A stretch of 64,000 nucleotides of DNA from Pseudomonas synxantha (GCF_900105675.1 NZ_LT629786.1:1054001-1118000), one strand, 5' to 3'. Shown: positions 1 through 9,052, counted from the stretch's first letter. Translations and numbers: made by a program. Notes: generated by a model from the sequence alone, not told the origin.

Positions 1-324
1 CAGGCACAAGCCGACGATCAGCTTGCCCTGTGCGTCGGCCAGTTGCAGCGCTTGGACGAGCGTGGGAGAGGCCACGATCGATTGATCGCCCCAGGCGGGG
101 ATGATGATGACGTCGGCGGTGTGCATCAGTTCCAGGCCCAGGCTTACCGACAAACCCAGGCCCTGGTCACTGCTGATCGTGCCAGGCACTTCTGCGCAGT
201 AGCTGATCTGGTAATGAGGCTCGTGGGTTGTGGATTGGGCGGTTCCCAGCACCATCCCCGGCACGGAAAGATGGAAGAGGCTTACGCCATCAAAGGCGAG
301 AACGGCTACGCGGATGGGAGGCAT
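1..324 (-). CDS. GlxA-family (DJ-1/PfpI + AraC) transcriptional regulator, N-terminal part only
   Basis: Reading the minus strand from the ATG at 324 gives 108 codons that run off the window edge. The protein starts MPPIRVAVLAFDGVSLFHLS and reaches a GLCL stretch, the usual beginning of a DJ-1/PfpI-type amidotransferase-like sensor domain around the position of the nucleophile-elbow cysteine. GlxA-family regulators join this domain to a C-terminal AraC helix-turn-helix, which would lie outside the window. The gene is divergent from the MBL-fold gene at 447, so it may control it (inference). The DNA-binding half is not visible, so a stand-alone DJ-1 protein cannot be excluded. Confidence 0.75.
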   Translation of the reverse strand, partial: MPPIRVAVLAFDGVSLFHLSVPGMVLGTAQSTTHEPHYQISYCAEVPGTISSDQGLGLSVSLGLELMHTADVIIIPAWGDQSIVASPTLVQALQLADAQGKLIVGLCL

Positions 325-446
325 GAGGCCACCTTGGGGGCGGGATCGAATGGCCCGATTATATCGCTATCTGTCATTCAGGCCACTGTTGGCCGTTACG
401 GGGTTCGGCAAGAATAAACGCCTCGATACATAACAGGACTCAACTC

Positions 447-1328
447 ATGAAACTTACCACGCTCCCTCTGGTTTTCAGCATCGCTTGCGGCGCAGCTGCC
501 ACGCCTGCATTGGCAGGCTCGACCGCCCCTGATGCAGCCAACAAATTAGACCTTCAGCAAGTACGTAACGCGACGGTGAAAATCACCTATGGTGGTATCA
601 CCTTTCTGATTGACCCGATGCTGGCCAAAAAGGGCACTTACCCAGGTTTCGAAAATACCTACCGTAGCGAGCTGCGCAATCCGCTGGTGGACTTGACCGA
701 GTCGCCGGCACAGGTCATCGCCGGTGTCGACGCTGTGATCGTCACCCACACGCACCTTGACCACTGGGACGACGCAGCACAAAAAGCGCTGCCCAAAGAC
801 ATCCCGTTGTTTGCCCAGCATGAAGAAGACGCGCAGTTGATCCGTTCCCAAGGTTTCAAGAATGTGCGTGTGTTGACCGACGAAGCGGAATTTGGCGGCG
901 TCAAAATCACCAAGACCGGCGGCCAGCATGGCACCGATGAGATGTATGCCGTGCCGGCGCTGGCAAAGCCATTAGGCGAAGCCATGGGCGTGGTTTTTCA
1001 AGCACCCGGTTACAAAACCCTATACCTGGCGGGTGACACGGTGTGGCGTAAAGAGGTCGACCAGACCATCGAGAAGTTCCACCCCGAGGTGATCGTGCTC
1101 AATGCCGGGAAGGCCATGATGGCGGGGTATGAGGGCTCGATCATCATGGGTGAGGAAGACGTGCTGCGCGCTGCACAGGTGGCGAAAAACGCGAAGATTG
1201 TGGCTGTGCATATGGATGCCATCAATCACATGTCCTTAACCCGCGAGGCGTTGCGTAGCTACGTCAAGCAGCACGGCATCGAGGGGCGTGTGGATATTCC
1301 TGAGGATGGCACTTCATTGGCTTTCTGA
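447..1328 (+). CDS. Periplasmic MBL-fold metallo-hydrolase
   Basis: A 293-residue protein with a Sec signal peptide (hydrophobic residues about 5-22, cleavage near ALA-GS). The metallo-beta-lactamase zinc motif HTHLDH lies at residues 101-106, with further ligand-like residues in GGQHGTDE and in LAGDTVW, and a late His in AVHMDAINH. It resembles the L-ascorbate-6-phosphate lactonase/UPF0173-type branch of the superfamily rather than true beta-lactamases. An AGGA ribosome-binding site sits about 8 nt before the ATG. The substrate is unknown. The neighbour is a divergent GlxA-type regulator, a common arrangement for a regulator and its single target. Confidence 0.85.
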   Translation: MKLTTLPLVFSIACGAAATPALAGSTAPDAANKLDLQQVRNATVKITYGGITFLIDPMLAKKGTYPGFENTYRSELRNPLVDLTESPAQVIAGVDAVIVTHTHLDHWDDAAQKALPKDIPLFAQHEEDAQLIRSQGFKNVRVLTDEAEFGGVKITKTGGQHGTDEMYAVPALAKPLGEAMGVVFQAPGYKTLYLAGDTVWRKEVDQTIEKFHPEVIVLNAGKAMMAGYEGSIIMGEEDVLRAAQVAKNAKIVAVHMDAINHMSLTREALRSYVKQHGIEGRVDIPEDGTSLAF

Positions 1329-1347
1329 GGCCAGGCGCAGGGCAAAA

Positions 1348-1436
1348 TGTGGGAGGGGGCTTGCTCCCGATTGCGGCAGGTCAGCCAACCTCTTAGTGGC
1401 AGATACACCGCTATCGGGAGCAAGCCCCCTCCCACA
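1348..1436. repeat. REPIN (inverted pair of REP palindromes)
   Basis: An 89-bp element with REP arms TGTGGGAGGGGGCTTGCTCC and its reverse complement, around a variable spacer. Other copies at 9700, 15156, 49357, 49742, 50127, 50512 and 58696 share the arms. These are mobilised in trans by RAYT transposases in Pseudomonas (family knowledge); no RAYT gene is in this window. The rest of the 320-bp gap from 1329 to 1648 shows nothing else I can identify. Confidence 0.95.
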
Positions 1437-1648
1437 TTGATAGGCGTTGATTGGCCCTCCCTTTTCGGCTGGCGCTGCCCTCGGCTCAATGCCTGATCAA
1501 CTGCTCTGGATGCAAGGTACACAAGTGCTAATAGTATTGCTCGGCTGCCTGCGCGGCGGCTGGACTAGGATTTTTTCTTGCGGTGCTCACCGACATTAAA
1601 AATTCACTGGCATCTACAAGGAGTAGCCAGTAGGCTACAAGTGACTCT

Positions 1649-1951
1649 GTGATCAATACGATTGGCAGGACGCCCGAGTTCGATACATGGCTCGACGGTA
1701 TGAGGGATGTATGGGGAAAAACGGCTGTGCTGATCCGCCTGGATCGAGCCGAAGAAAACAATTTTGGCGATTGCCAGCCTGTAGGCGATGGCATGAGTGA
1801 AATGCGTGTGTTTGTCGGGCCCGGCTACAGGATTTACTTTGTGCGCACAGGCATCACCGCTTACCTGATGCTGTGGGGGAGCGATAAAACCGACCAGAAA
1901 CGAGGAATCAAGCGGGCAAAAGAGATTCTCGATGCCCTGAGAGGTCAATGA
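1649..1951 (+). CDS. RelE/HigB-like toxin of a type II toxin-antitoxin module
   Basis: A 100-residue protein starting at a GTG codon, matching the 'addiction module killer protein' branch of the RelE/ParE superfamily (phage-derived Gp49-like/HigB). Typical features are the basic, ribosome-facing core (WGKTAVLIRLDR), the strand MRVFVGPGYRIYFVR and the C-terminal LLWGSDKTDQKRGIKRAKEI segment. HigB-type toxins cleave mRNA on the ribosome. The stop lies one base before the start of the antitoxin ORF at 1953, so the pair is one transcription unit with the toxin first, as usual for this branch. The start could be slightly different because no strong ribosome-binding site precedes the GTG. Confidence 0.85.
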   Translation: MINTIGRTPEFDTWLDGMRDVWGKTAVLIRLDRAEENNFGDCQPVGDGMSEMRVFVGPGYRIYFVRTGITAYLMLWGSDKTDQKRGIKRAKEILDALRGQ

Positions 1952-1952
1952 C

Positions 1953-2327
1953 ATGAGTAAGTCGACATTCAAACCAGAGGACATGCCGATCCTCGAGCTG
2001 GATACATCCGGCACCAGCGCCTATGAGGCTTCACGTTTCCTTGATAGCCCGGAAACCATCAGTGCCTATCTTGCGCAAAGCATGGCGTGCCATGACCCGC
2101 AAGTCCTTATGAAGGCGCTGGCCGAGGTTGCCAAGGCCCAGGGTGTGAACAAGGTTGCCGAAGCGGCGGGGGTGAATCGGGAGAGCCTGTATAAAACCCT
2201 GAAAGGCGGCTCAAAGACGCGTTATGAGACGGTCCAGAAGCTGATGATGGCATTAGGGGTGGAACTGACGGTGCAACCGATTGCCGCGACCGCAATTAAA
2301 AAAACGGCCGTCATCGGCAAAACCTGA
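1953..2327 (+). CDS. HigA-like antitoxin (addiction module antidote, XRE-type HTH)
   Basis: A 124-residue protein with a C-terminal helix-turn-helix (about residues 66-108: VNKVAEAAGVNRESLYKTL, then TRYETVQKLMMALG). This is the pattern of the putative addiction-module antidote family that partners the upstream killer protein. The N-terminal third (LDSPETISAYLAQSMACHDPQVL) is the conserved family segment that neutralises the toxin. The roughly 20-residue N-terminal extension is somewhat longer than in many family members. By analogy it should bind the toxin and repress its own promoter; no operator could be picked out by eye. Confidence 0.87.
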   Translation: MSKSTFKPEDMPILELDTSGTSAYEASRFLDSPETISAYLAQSMACHDPQVLMKALAEVAKAQGVNKVAEAAGVNRESLYKTLKGGSKTRYETVQKLMMALGVELTVQPIAATAIKKTAVIGKT

Positions 2328-2650
2328 TGGACCCAAAAGAGGACGGTTTATTTGATTGAAAATAGAGACGTCCCTTTTTGTCCACAGAGGGCCATTCCCT
2401 TACGAACGGGATCAAACGATTTAAGAGAGAAGCTGAGTTGATGTGCGCTTGGTCTTGTAGGAAATCGACCTCTGATAGCGTAAGGCTATTCCTATTATAC
2501 TGGTTATATATCCAGTGTTTTCGGGGCGGCGAGCTCATGAAACGAAAATGATTGAAAAATGGGCCTATGGCAAAAAAAAGCGACTCCGTTAGTTTGAGGT
2601 CCTCTCCTTCAAGAAAGGAGAGTTCTTAATCAAGTGAATGGAGTCACAAA
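2328..2650 (+). promoter_or_regulatory. Leader region of the LPMO gene with a hairpin
   Basis: A 323-bp AT-richer gap before the LPMO gene. A perfect 8-bp stem (CTCTCCTT at 2602-2609 with AAGGAGAG at 2615-2622, 5-nt loop) lies 28 nt upstream of the ATG, and a GGAG ribosome-binding site follows it at about 2640. The hairpin is not followed by a T-run, so it looks like an mRNA leader structure rather than a terminator. No RsmA-type GGA-in-loop arrangement is seen. An in-frame stop at 2627-2629 shows the LPMO cannot start further upstream. Confidence 0.4.
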
Positions 2651-3286
2651 ATGAACAAACCACAAACCCAGACACCGCTTCGCCATGGTCGTGTCACATC
2701 CCCTTCCAGCCGCGGTGCAGTCGCCGTGGATCTCGGCCTGCTGGAGACCTGGCAGGTCAATGAAATGGAAGGCGGCAAGAACTTCCCGGCACTGATGGCC
2801 GGTCCGTTCCCGGCGCCTTATCAAACCGACAGTGACAGCGTCACCCCACCAGCCGACGGCTTCATCCTCAGCGGTGGCAAGACCGATGCCCGTGACTGCA
2901 TCAACTTAACCAGCGAGGAAATGGCCAAGAAACTCAACCGCGCCTTCACCTGGCCGTTGCTCAATGTCGAGCCGGGTCAGACCTTCAAGGTCACCTGGGC
3001 ATACACCGCGGCGCACACCACCCGTGGCTATCGCTGGCTGATCACCAAGGATGGCTGGGATCCGAAACAGCGCATCACCCGCGCACAACTGGAAACCCAG
3101 CCGTTCGCTGAAGATTTCTATGCCCAGGTGCCGTACTACAGCCATGCAGGCGAACTGAAGGCCAAGGTCAATCATGAAGTGAAACTGCCGGCCAACAAAA
3201 AGGGCCAGCATGTGATCGTATTGATGTGGATCGTCGCCAACACCGGCAACGCCTTCTATCAAGCCTTCGACGTGGACTTCAAATAA
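2651..3286 (+). CDS. AA10 lytic polysaccharide monooxygenase (chitin-binding protein) without a signal peptide
   Basis: A 211-residue single-domain AA10 LPMO. The family's copper brace is visible: His12 in RHGRVTSPSSRGA would be the mature N-terminal histidine, and His122 is in AAHTTRGYRW. The closing segment NAFYQAFDVDF matches CBP21/GbpA-type enzymes and supplies the axial Phe (residue 202). LPMOs oxidise crystalline chitin or cellulose; the adjacent GH18 points to chitin. What is odd is the leader: only eleven polar residues (MNKPQTQTPLR) precede the histidine, with no hydrophobic core, and an in-frame stop at 2627 excludes an upstream start. Export and exposure of His12 must therefore use another route, or proteolysis. 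It is probably co-transcribed with the chitinase 40 bp downstream. Confidence 0.9.
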   Translation: MNKPQTQTPLRHGRVTSPSSRGAVAVDLGLLETWQVNEMEGGKNFPALMAGPFPAPYQTDSDSVTPPADGFILSGGKTDARDCINLTSEEMAKKLNRAFTWPLLNVEPGQTFKVTWAYTAAHTTRGYRWLITKDGWDPKQRITRAQLETQPFAEDFYAQVPYYSHAGELKAKVNHEVKLPANKKGQHVIVLMWIVANTGNAFYQAFDVDFK

Positions 3287-3326
3287 GCCCGCACCATTAA
3301 ACCCACAGGTTCTGAAGGATTAGAAC

Positions 3327-4391
3327 ATGTCAAATATCGACTTTACCTCACTGCAATCGCCACTGAACGATGCCGCTTCGCTGATGCCCAGCATCGCCGG
3401 CAAAAAGATCCTCATGGGCTTCTGGCACAACTGGCCTGCCGGCCCGAGCGACGGCTACCAGCGTGGCCAGTTCGCCAATATGAGCCTGGCGGATGTACCA
3501 AAGGATTACAACGTGGTGGCCGTGGCCTTCATGAAGGGCAACGGTATCCCAACCTTCAAGCCGTACAACCTGTCCGACGCCGAGTTCCGTCGTCAGGTGG
3601 GCGTGCTGAACAGCCAGGGCAGGGCGGTGCTGATTTCCCTTGGCGGCGCCGATGCACACATCGAACTGCATAAAGGCAACGAACAGCCACTGGCCAACGA
3701 AATTATCCGCCTGGTGGAAACTTATGGCTTTGATGGCCTGGATATCGATCTTGAACAGAGCGCGATTGATTTCGCCGACAACAAGACTGTCCTGCCCGCC
3801 GCGTTGAAATTGGTCAAGGACCACTACGCAGGTCAAGGCAAACACTTCATCATCAGCATGGCGCCGGAGTTTCCCTACCTCACCACCGCCGGCAAATACG
3901 TCGGTTACATCCAGGCGCTGGAAGGCTATTACGACTTCATCGCCCCGCAGTATTACAACCAGGGTGGCGACGGGATCTGGGTGCAAGAGGTCAACAACGG
4001 CAACGGCGCCTGGATTGCCCAGAACAACGACGCGATGAAAGAGGACTTCCTGTTTTACCTGACCGAAAGCCTGGTGAGCGGAACGCGCGGGTTTACCAAA
4101 ATCCCGGCAGACAAGTTCGTCATTGGCCTGCCCGCGAACGTCGATGCGGCTGCCACCGGTTATGTGATCAACCCAGCAGCCGTGACCCGTGCATTCAAGC
4201 GTTTGTACGACAAAGGATTGTCGATCAAGGGCCTGATGACCTGGTCGGTGAATTGGGACAACGGGGTCAGCAAAGACCACGTGCCCTACAACTGGGAATT
4301 CAGCCGCCGTTATGGGCCGTTGATCAATGGCACTGCTCTCTCTGGCCTTGAGGAGGATACGGCGGATCTCGAGGTCGCCAATCGGCAGTAG
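3327..4391 (+). CDS. GH18 chitinase (ChiC/ChiD-like), leaderless
   Basis: A 354-residue catalytic domain of glycoside hydrolase family 18. The substrate-site strand SLGG is at residues 104-107 and the catalytic DxxDxDxE motif is DGLDIDLE at 136-143, making Glu143 the proton donor. The MAPEF and APQYYNQ strands of ChiC-type bacterial chitinases follow. There is no carbohydrate-binding module and no N-terminal signal peptide (MSNIDFTSLQSPLNDAASLM). An AAGGATT-like ribosome-binding site precedes the ATG. It should hydrolyse chitin made accessible by the LPMO upstream. The absence of a signal peptide in both partners suggests a shared non-Sec release route (inference). Confidence 0.92.
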   Translation: MSNIDFTSLQSPLNDAASLMPSIAGKKILMGFWHNWPAGPSDGYQRGQFANMSLADVPKDYNVVAVAFMKGNGIPTFKPYNLSDAEFRRQVGVLNSQGRAVLISLGGADAHIELHKGNEQPLANEIIRLVETYGFDGLDIDLEQSAIDFADNKTVLPAALKLVKDHYAGQGKHFIISMAPEFPYLTTAGKYVGYIQALEGYYDFIAPQYYNQGGDGIWVQEVNNGNGAWIAQNNDAMKEDFLFYLTESLVSGTRGFTKIPADKFVIGLPANVDAAATGYVINPAAVTRAFKRLYDKGLSIKGLMTWSVNWDNGVSKDHVPYNWEFSRRYGPLINGTALSGLEEDTADLEVANRQ

Positions 4392-4399
4392 CGCAAAGA

Positions 4400-4425
4400 G
4401 ACCTCTGGCAGACGTGCCAGAGGTC
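4400..4425. terminator. Stem-loop after the chitinase gene
   Basis: An 11-bp perfect stem (GACCTCTGGCA / TGCCAGAGGTC) with a short loop, 8 nt after the chitinase stop. There is no T-run of its own, but a second, canonical terminator lies just downstream. It may stabilise the 3' end of the mRNA. Confidence 0.5.
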
Positions 4426-4450
4426 AAACAGCTAAGCTTCTGATCTGACT

Positions 4451-4484
4451 AAAATCCGATGCCTGTTTGGGCATCGGATTTTTT
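4451..4484. terminator. Rho-independent terminator, probably bidirectional
   Basis: The stem AATCCGATGCC / GGCATCGGATT (4453-4463 with 4470-4480) is followed by TTTT on the plus strand and preceded by AAAA, so it also ends in a T-run on the minus strand. It sits between the convergent chitinase and gudD genes and can serve both. Confidence 0.85.
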
Positions 4485-4524
4485 GCGTCACGCTCAAATT
4501 GCGCTGAGCGTTCATAAAGCCGAT

Positions 4525-5850
4525 TTACCGCACCAAACAAGGCCGCTTGTTATCAAAGCCCCAACCCGGAATCAAGAACTGCATCGCCACACTGTCATCC
4601 CGCGCCCCTAGGCCCATACCTTTGTACAGCTCATGGGCCTTGGCTACGGCGTCCATATCGATATCCACACCCAGGCCCGGCTTGGCCGGCACCTTTACGT
4701 AACCGCCTTCAATCTTCAACGGCTCGTGCGTCAGGCGCTGGCCGTCCTGCCAGATCCAGTGGGTATCGATGGCGGTGATTTCGCCCGGTGCGGCCGCGGC
4801 CACCTGGGTAAACATCGCCAGGGAAATATCGAAGTGGTTGTTGGAGTGTGAACCCCAGGTCAGGCCCCAGTCGTTGCACATTTGCGCGACGCGCACCGAG
4901 CCCTGCATTGTCCAGAAGTGCGGGTCGGCGAGGGGGATGTCCACCGATTGCAGCTGGATGGCGTGGCCCATTTCGCGCCAGTCGGTGGCGATCATGTTGG
5001 TAGCGGTTTTGAGGCCCGTGGCGCGGCGGAATTCGGCCATGACTTCGCGGCCCGAGTAGCCGTTTTCTGCACCGCACGGGTCTTCGGCGTAGGCCAGCAC
5101 ATGATGCTGGTCACGGCACAGGCGGATGGCTTCTTTGAGCGACCAGGCCCCGTTTGGGTCAAGGGTGATGCGCGCATCCGGGAAGCGTTCGGCCAGGGCG
5201 GTGACGGCTTCGATTTCTGCATCGCCACTCAACACGCCGCCCTTGAGCTTGAAATCGTTGAAGCCATATCTAGCTTTGGCCGCTTCGGCCAGGCGTACCA
5301 CGGCGTCAGCGGTCAGGGCTTTTTCGTGACGCAGGCGGAACCACTCATCATCGGCGTCGGCCTCGTTGCGGTAGGCCAGGTCGGTAGCGTTGCGATCCCC
5401 CACATAAAACAGGTAGCCAAGCATTTTCACCGCGTCGCGTTGCTGGCCTTCGCCAAGCAAGGCCGCTACCGGCACTTCGAGAAACTGACCCATCAGGTCG
5501 AGCAGCGCGGCTTCCATGGCGGTGACGGCATGAATAGTGATGCGCAGGTCAAAGGTTTGCAGGCCGCGGCCGGCACTATCCCTGGATGCAAAGGTACTGC
5601 GCATCTGGTTGAGGACGCGCTGATACTGGCCAATCGGCTGGCCGATCACCAGGCTGCGGGCGTCTTCCAGGGTTTCGCGGATGCGCTCGCCACCGGGCAC
5701 TTCGCCGACGCCGGTGTGGCCGCTGCTGTCCTTGAGGATAACGATATTGCGCGTGAAATAAGGGCCGTGGGCGCCGCTGAGGTTGAGCAGCATGCTGTCG
5801 TGGCCGGCGACCGGGATGACCTGGAAATGGGTGACTACAGGGGTATTCAT
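4525..5850 (-). CDS. gudD: Glucarate dehydratase
   Basis: A 441-residue member of the enolase superfamily, mandelate racemase/glucarate dehydratase subgroup; it dehydrates D-glucarate (and L-idarate) to 5-keto-4-deoxyglucarate. Visible active-site residues are Lys201 and Lys203 (KLK), Asp231 in LDPNGAW, Glu256 in AEDP, His335 in WGSHSNNHF and Asp362. All sit at the E. coli GudD positions with a constant offset of four. I chose the ATG at 5850, which has an AAGGA site 7 nt upstream, over an in-frame TTG at 5874 that would overlap the transporter. It follows the gudP-like gene by 20 bp, forming an operon. Confidence 0.95.
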   Translation of the reverse strand: MNTPVVTHFQVIPVAGHDSMLLNLSGAHGPYFTRNIVILKDSSGHTGVGEVPGGERIRETLEDARSLVIGQPIGQYQRVLNQMRSTFASRDSAGRGLQTFDLRITIHAVTAMEAALLDLMGQFLEVPVAALLGEGQQRDAVKMLGYLFYVGDRNATDLAYRNEADADDEWFRLRHEKALTADAVVRLAEAAKARYGFNDFKLKGGVLSGDAEIEAVTALAERFPDARITLDPNGAWSLKEAIRLCRDQHHVLAYAEDPCGAENGYSGREVMAEFRRATGLKTATNMIATDWREMGHAIQLQSVDIPLADPHFWTMQGSVRVAQMCNDWGLTWGSHSNNHFDISLAMFTQVAAAAPGEITAIDTHWIWQDGQRLTHEPLKIEGGYVKVPAKPGLGVDIDMDAVAKAHELYKGMGLGARDDSVAMQFLIPGWGFDNKRPCLVR

Positions 5851-5870
5851 GGCAAGGTCCTTATATACGC

Positions 5871-7232
5871 TCAAAGGGGTTTGCTGATGGCGGCGCCAGG
5901 TGCAGCGCTATGTGAGGTCTGCACGACAGAGGGCGACGTCTTGGCGAAAAACACCAGGATGGCCGCGAGCACCGAGGTGCCGGCCAGGCCATACAGCCCG
6001 CCCTGGATCGAGCCGGTGGTCTGCTCCAGAAAGCCAAAGGTGGTCGGTGCCACAAAGCCGCCCAGGTTGCCGATGGAGTTGATCAGTGCGATCACGGCAG
6101 CGGCGATGCGCACATCCAGGTAGCCCTGGGGGATGGGCCAGAACAGCGACGACGCGGATTTGAAGCCGATGGCCGCAAAGCAGATCGCCACGAAGGCGAA
6201 GATCGGTCCGCCGGTGGTGGACATGAACATCCCGGCCGCTGCGATCAGCAACGCCGCGGCGACCCAGGCCTGCTGGAACTTGAACTTGCCGGACAGCGTC
6301 GCGAACGCATACATGGCGATGATCGAGATCAGCCAGGGAATCGAGTTGAAGAACCCGACCTGCACATCGCTCAGGTCACCCATTTTCTTGATGATGCTCG
6401 GCAACCAGAAAGTCGCGGCGTAGATCGTCAGTTGAATGCAGAAGTACAGGGCGCAGAACAGCAGGATCTGGCGGTCCTTGAGCAGCTTGCCGATGGTCGG
6501 TTTCACCGTGGTCAGGGCTTCACGTTCGCGCTGTTCCTGGTCAATGGCGTCAACCAGAGCGTCCTGTTCTTCGCGGGTCATCCACTTGGCATCATGGGGC
6601 TTGGAGTCCAGCCAGAACCACACAAAGAACCCCAGCGCCACCGAAGCCAGGCCCTCGATGGCGAACATCCATTGCCAGCCGTGCAGGCCCAGCCCTTCGA
6701 TCTGCAGTAACGCCCCCGACAAAGGCCCGGAGATCAACGACGCCACCGCCGAACCACTGAGGAAGATGGCGATGGCTTTACCACGCTCCACACCGGGCAA
6801 CCAACGGGTGAAGTAGTAGATCACCCCCGGGAAAAAGCCCGCTTCGGCCACGCCCAGCAAGAAACGCAGGATGTAGAAGTGGGTTTCGTTCTGGATAAAC
6901 GCCATCAGCGTGGCGACGATGCCCCAGGTGAACATGATGCGGGTCAGCCAGATACGTGCACCGACTTTTTGCAGCAGCATGTTGGACGGCACTTCGAACA
7001 GCGCGTAGCCGATGAAGAACAACCCGGCACCGAAGCCGTAGGCCGCCGCGCCGATGCCCAGGTCATGCTCCATGTGCGTACGCACGAAGCCGATATTGAC
7101 CCGGTCGATGTAGTTGAGGATGAACATGATGACGAACAGTGGCAGCACATGGCGCTTCACTTTGCTTACGGCGCGGGCGAGTACCGAATCACGTTCGGGT
7201 GCGGCGGATGCTGGGCTTGAATGGCTCACCAT
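5871..7232 (-). CDS. gudP: MFS glucarate/galactarate transporter (anion:cation symporter family)
   Basis: A 453-residue 12-TM major facilitator of the ACS family. The N-terminal signature [10 protein letters not shown] and the TM2-TM3 pattern [20 protein letters not shown] are characteristic of hexarate, phthalate and tartrate importers. The position directly upstream of gudD in the same operon makes D-glucarate (or galactarate) proton symport the likely role in the inner membrane. A GGGGA ribosome-binding site precedes the ATG. The symbol rests on context plus family; substrate range was not determined. A motif shared with the regulator's promoter lies about 55 bp upstream. Confidence 0.88.
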   Translation of the reverse strand: MVSHSSPASAAPERDSVLARAVSKVKRHVLPLFVIMFILNYIDRVNIGFVRTHMEHDLGIGAAAYGFGAGLFFIGYALFEVPSNMLLQKVGARIWLTRIMFTWGIVATLMAFIQNETHFYILRFLLGVAEAGFFPGVIYYFTRWLPGVERGKAIAIFLSGSAVASLISGPLSGALLQIEGLGLHGWQWMFAIEGLASVALGFFVWFWLDSKPHDAKWMTREEQDALVDAIDQEQREREALTTVKPTIGKLLKDRQILLFCALYFCIQLTIYAATFWLPSIIKKMGDLSDVQVGFFNSIPWLISIIAMYAFATLSGKFKFQQAWVAAALLIAAAGMFMSTTGGPIFAFVAICFAAIGFKSASSLFWPIPQGYLDVRIAAAVIALINSIGNLGGFVAPTTFGFLEQTTGSIQGGLYGLAGTSVLAAILVFFAKTSPSVVQTSHSAAPGAAISKPL

Positions 7233-7286
7233 TTGAAAACGTCCCCTGATTGTTTTTATGCGGGTTAGGTGTTTTGTTGCCAGACA

Positions 7287-7296
7287 TCATACAAGT
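7287..7296. promoter_or_regulatory. Candidate GntR operator half-site upstream of gudP
   Basis: TCATACAAGT occurs here, 55 bp upstream of the gudP start, and again at 7476-7485 before the regulator gene. The identical 10-mer at both divergent promoters suggests one shared repressor; see the companion site. Confidence 0.4.
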
Positions 7297-7472
7297 GCTT
7301 TTCTGAGTATCGCAATGCTCAGCTCAGTGATTTTGTGTTTATAAGGGCCAGGTCTGGCGGCGTATTTTGGTTATTTGTGAGTCTTTGCTGGGTTTTATCG
7401 CTGGGATGAGGGCGTAGTGGTGGGGTGGCGCTTTCAGCGCGAAACAGCTGATAAAAAGGACGTGTGGTGTTG

Positions 7473-7483
7473 TTGTCATACAA
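7473..7483. promoter_or_regulatory. Candidate operator TTGTCATACAA upstream of the GntR gene
   Basis: An 11-bp palindrome TTGT-N3-ACAA, the general shape of FadR-subfamily operators. It overlaps the 10-mer that also lies before gudP and sits about 75-85 bp upstream of the regulator's start, consistent with autoregulation plus control of gudPD. The remainder of the 327-bp intergenic stretch 7233-7559 shows no other clear feature. Confidence 0.4.
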
Positions 7484-7559
7484 GTTGGGTGTTTTTTCAG
7501 CAATGAGGTGTCCTTTGCATTCAGAGTGATAAGCTCCCTCCAGCCCAAGCCCGTGGACC

Positions 7560-8279
7560 GTGACAATGCCCATTGAAAGCACAACACCTGTGCGTAGACG
7601 TTCAACCAACCTGGCCCAAGGCGTGGTCGAGTCGCTGACCCAGCGCATCCTGCTCGGGCAACTCAAGCCGGGTGAAAAGCTGCCGTCTGAATCCACCATC
7701 GTGCGCGAACACGGGGTGAGCCGTACCGTGGTGCGCGAAGCGCTGTCCAAGCTGCAGGCATCCGGGCTGGTGGAGACGCGTCATGGCATCGGCACCTTCG
7801 TGCTGGAGCAGCACACGCAGCCAGGCTTGCGCCTGCATGTGGACACGGTCGCGAGCGTGCGCAACATGCTCGAATTGCGCCTGGGCCTGGAAGTGCAGGC
7901 CGTGGCCCTGGCCGCGCTGCGCAGGAGCGACGCGCAACTGGCCCACATGCGCCAGGCCCTGGATGACTATCAAGCCTCGTTGGCCAACAACGACAGTTGC
8001 GTAGAGGAAGACAAGCGCTTTCACCAACTGATCGCCGAGGCCACCGGCAATCGGTTTTTTACCGACATCATGTTGCACTTGGGCAGCGGGATGATCCCGC
8101 GCACCCAGGTCAAGGCCGCCGAACGTGGCGGCGCGGATTTTGCCAAGCTGGGGCAACTGGCAAACCTTGAGCATGAGGCGATCTACAATGCGATCAAGCG
8201 CCAGGACCCGGACGCCGCACGGGCGGCCATGGTGTTGCACTTGACCAACAGCCGGGATCGATTTTCCGGGCAATCATAA
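7560..8279 (+). CDS. GntR-family regulator, FadR/FCD subfamily
   Basis: A 239-residue regulator with an N-terminal winged helix (about residues 18-80; LPSESTIVREHGVSRTVVREALSKL and the wing RHGIGTFV) and a C-terminal all-helical FCD ligand domain (about 95-225) with metal-ligand-type residues such as the His in EEDKRFHQLI. FCD proteins usually sense organic acids. Being divergent from gudPD, it probably responds to glucarate or its catabolites (inference). The listed start is GTG at 7560; ATG at 7566 is an equally plausible start, and neither has a strong ribosome-binding site. It overlaps no neighbour and is followed 10 bp later by the methyltransferase gene. Confidence 0.9.
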   Translation: MTMPIESTTPVRRRSTNLAQGVVESLTQRILLGQLKPGEKLPSESTIVREHGVSRTVVREALSKLQASGLVETRHGIGTFVLEQHTQPGLRLHVDTVASVRNMLELRLGLEVQAVALAALRRSDAQLAHMRQALDDYQASLANNDSCVEEDKRFHQLIAEATGNRFFTDIMLHLGSGMIPRTQVKAAERGGADFAKLGQLANLEHEAIYNAIKRQDPDAARAAMVLHLTNSRDRFSGQS

Positions 8280-8289
8280 GGAACCACCG

Positions 8290-8985
8290 TTGAACCAACA
8301 CACCTTGTCCATGCGCCTTGAGCGTGTGGCGGCGCATGTGCCGACCGGCGCACGCCTGGCCGATATCGGCTCGGACCACGCCTACCTGCCGGTGGCCTTG
8401 ATGCGTCGTGGCGCCATTGCGGCGGCTGTGGCGGGGGAAGTGGCTGCTACGCCATTTCACGCAGCCAACCGTACCGTGAACGATAACGGCCTGGCGCAGC
8501 ACATCACGGTGCGCCTGGCCGATGGCCTGGCGGCCATCGAGCCGGCCGACGCAATCACCGCCATCAGCCTGTGCGGCATGGGCGGTGAGACCATCCGCGA
8601 CATCCTCGACAGCGGCAAGGCTCACCTCAATGGCCGCGAACGCCTGATCCTGCAACCCAACGGCGGCGAGCAACCGCTGCGCCAATGGTTGATGGACAAC
8701 GGCTACCAGATCCTCCATGAAGAGTTGCTGCGGGAAAACCGCTTCTACTACGAAATCATCGTCGCCGAACCCACCGAGACGGTGACCTATACTGCCGAGC
8801 AGCTGTACTTCGGCCCGTTGCAAATGCAGGCGCGCAGCCCGGATTTCCTGGCGAAGTGGCAACGTATAGTGCGCGAGAAACGCAAGACACTGGCCAGCCT
8901 CGAACAAGCGCGGCAGGCCGTGCCCGAGCAGAAAGTGCAGGAGATCGTGCAGCAGGTGCAGTGGATCGATCAGTTGCTCGCCTGA
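8290..8985 (+). CDS. trmK: TrmK-like tRNA (adenine(22)-N1)-methyltransferase
   Basis: A 231-residue class I SAM methyltransferase of the TrmK/YqfN family. Motif I is LADIGSDHAYLPV (about residues 23-35) and the family's CGMGG and QPNGGEQPLRQWL segments follow. The C-terminal extension is helical and coiled-coil-like (about 180-230), as in TrmK. Start is a TTG at 8290, supported by an AAGGA site 7 nt upstream. Family enzymes methylate A22 in the tRNA D-loop using SAM. Whether the Pseudomonas protein has the same target is not shown by sequence alone. Confidence 0.85.
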   Translation: MNQHTLSMRLERVAAHVPTGARLADIGSDHAYLPVALMRRGAIAAAVAGEVAATPFHAANRTVNDNGLAQHITVRLADGLAAIEPADAITAISLCGMGGETIRDILDSGKAHLNGRERLILQPNGGEQPLRQWLMDNGYQILHEELLRENRFYYEIIVAEPTETVTYTAEQLYFGPLQMQARSPDFLAKWQRIVREKRKTLASLEQARQAVPEQKVQEIVQQVQWIDQLLA

Positions 8986-9052
8986 GCCACATTCACGGCA
9001 CTTCACCGCTACCCTGTAGTCTTCTCCTAAATCCCCCAAGGTGTTGCCCGCT

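Noticed and set aside
2602..2622. Rho-independent terminator before the LPMO gene
   Set aside because: The hairpin has no following T-run and lies only 28 nt from the start codon, so it is listed as a leader structure instead.
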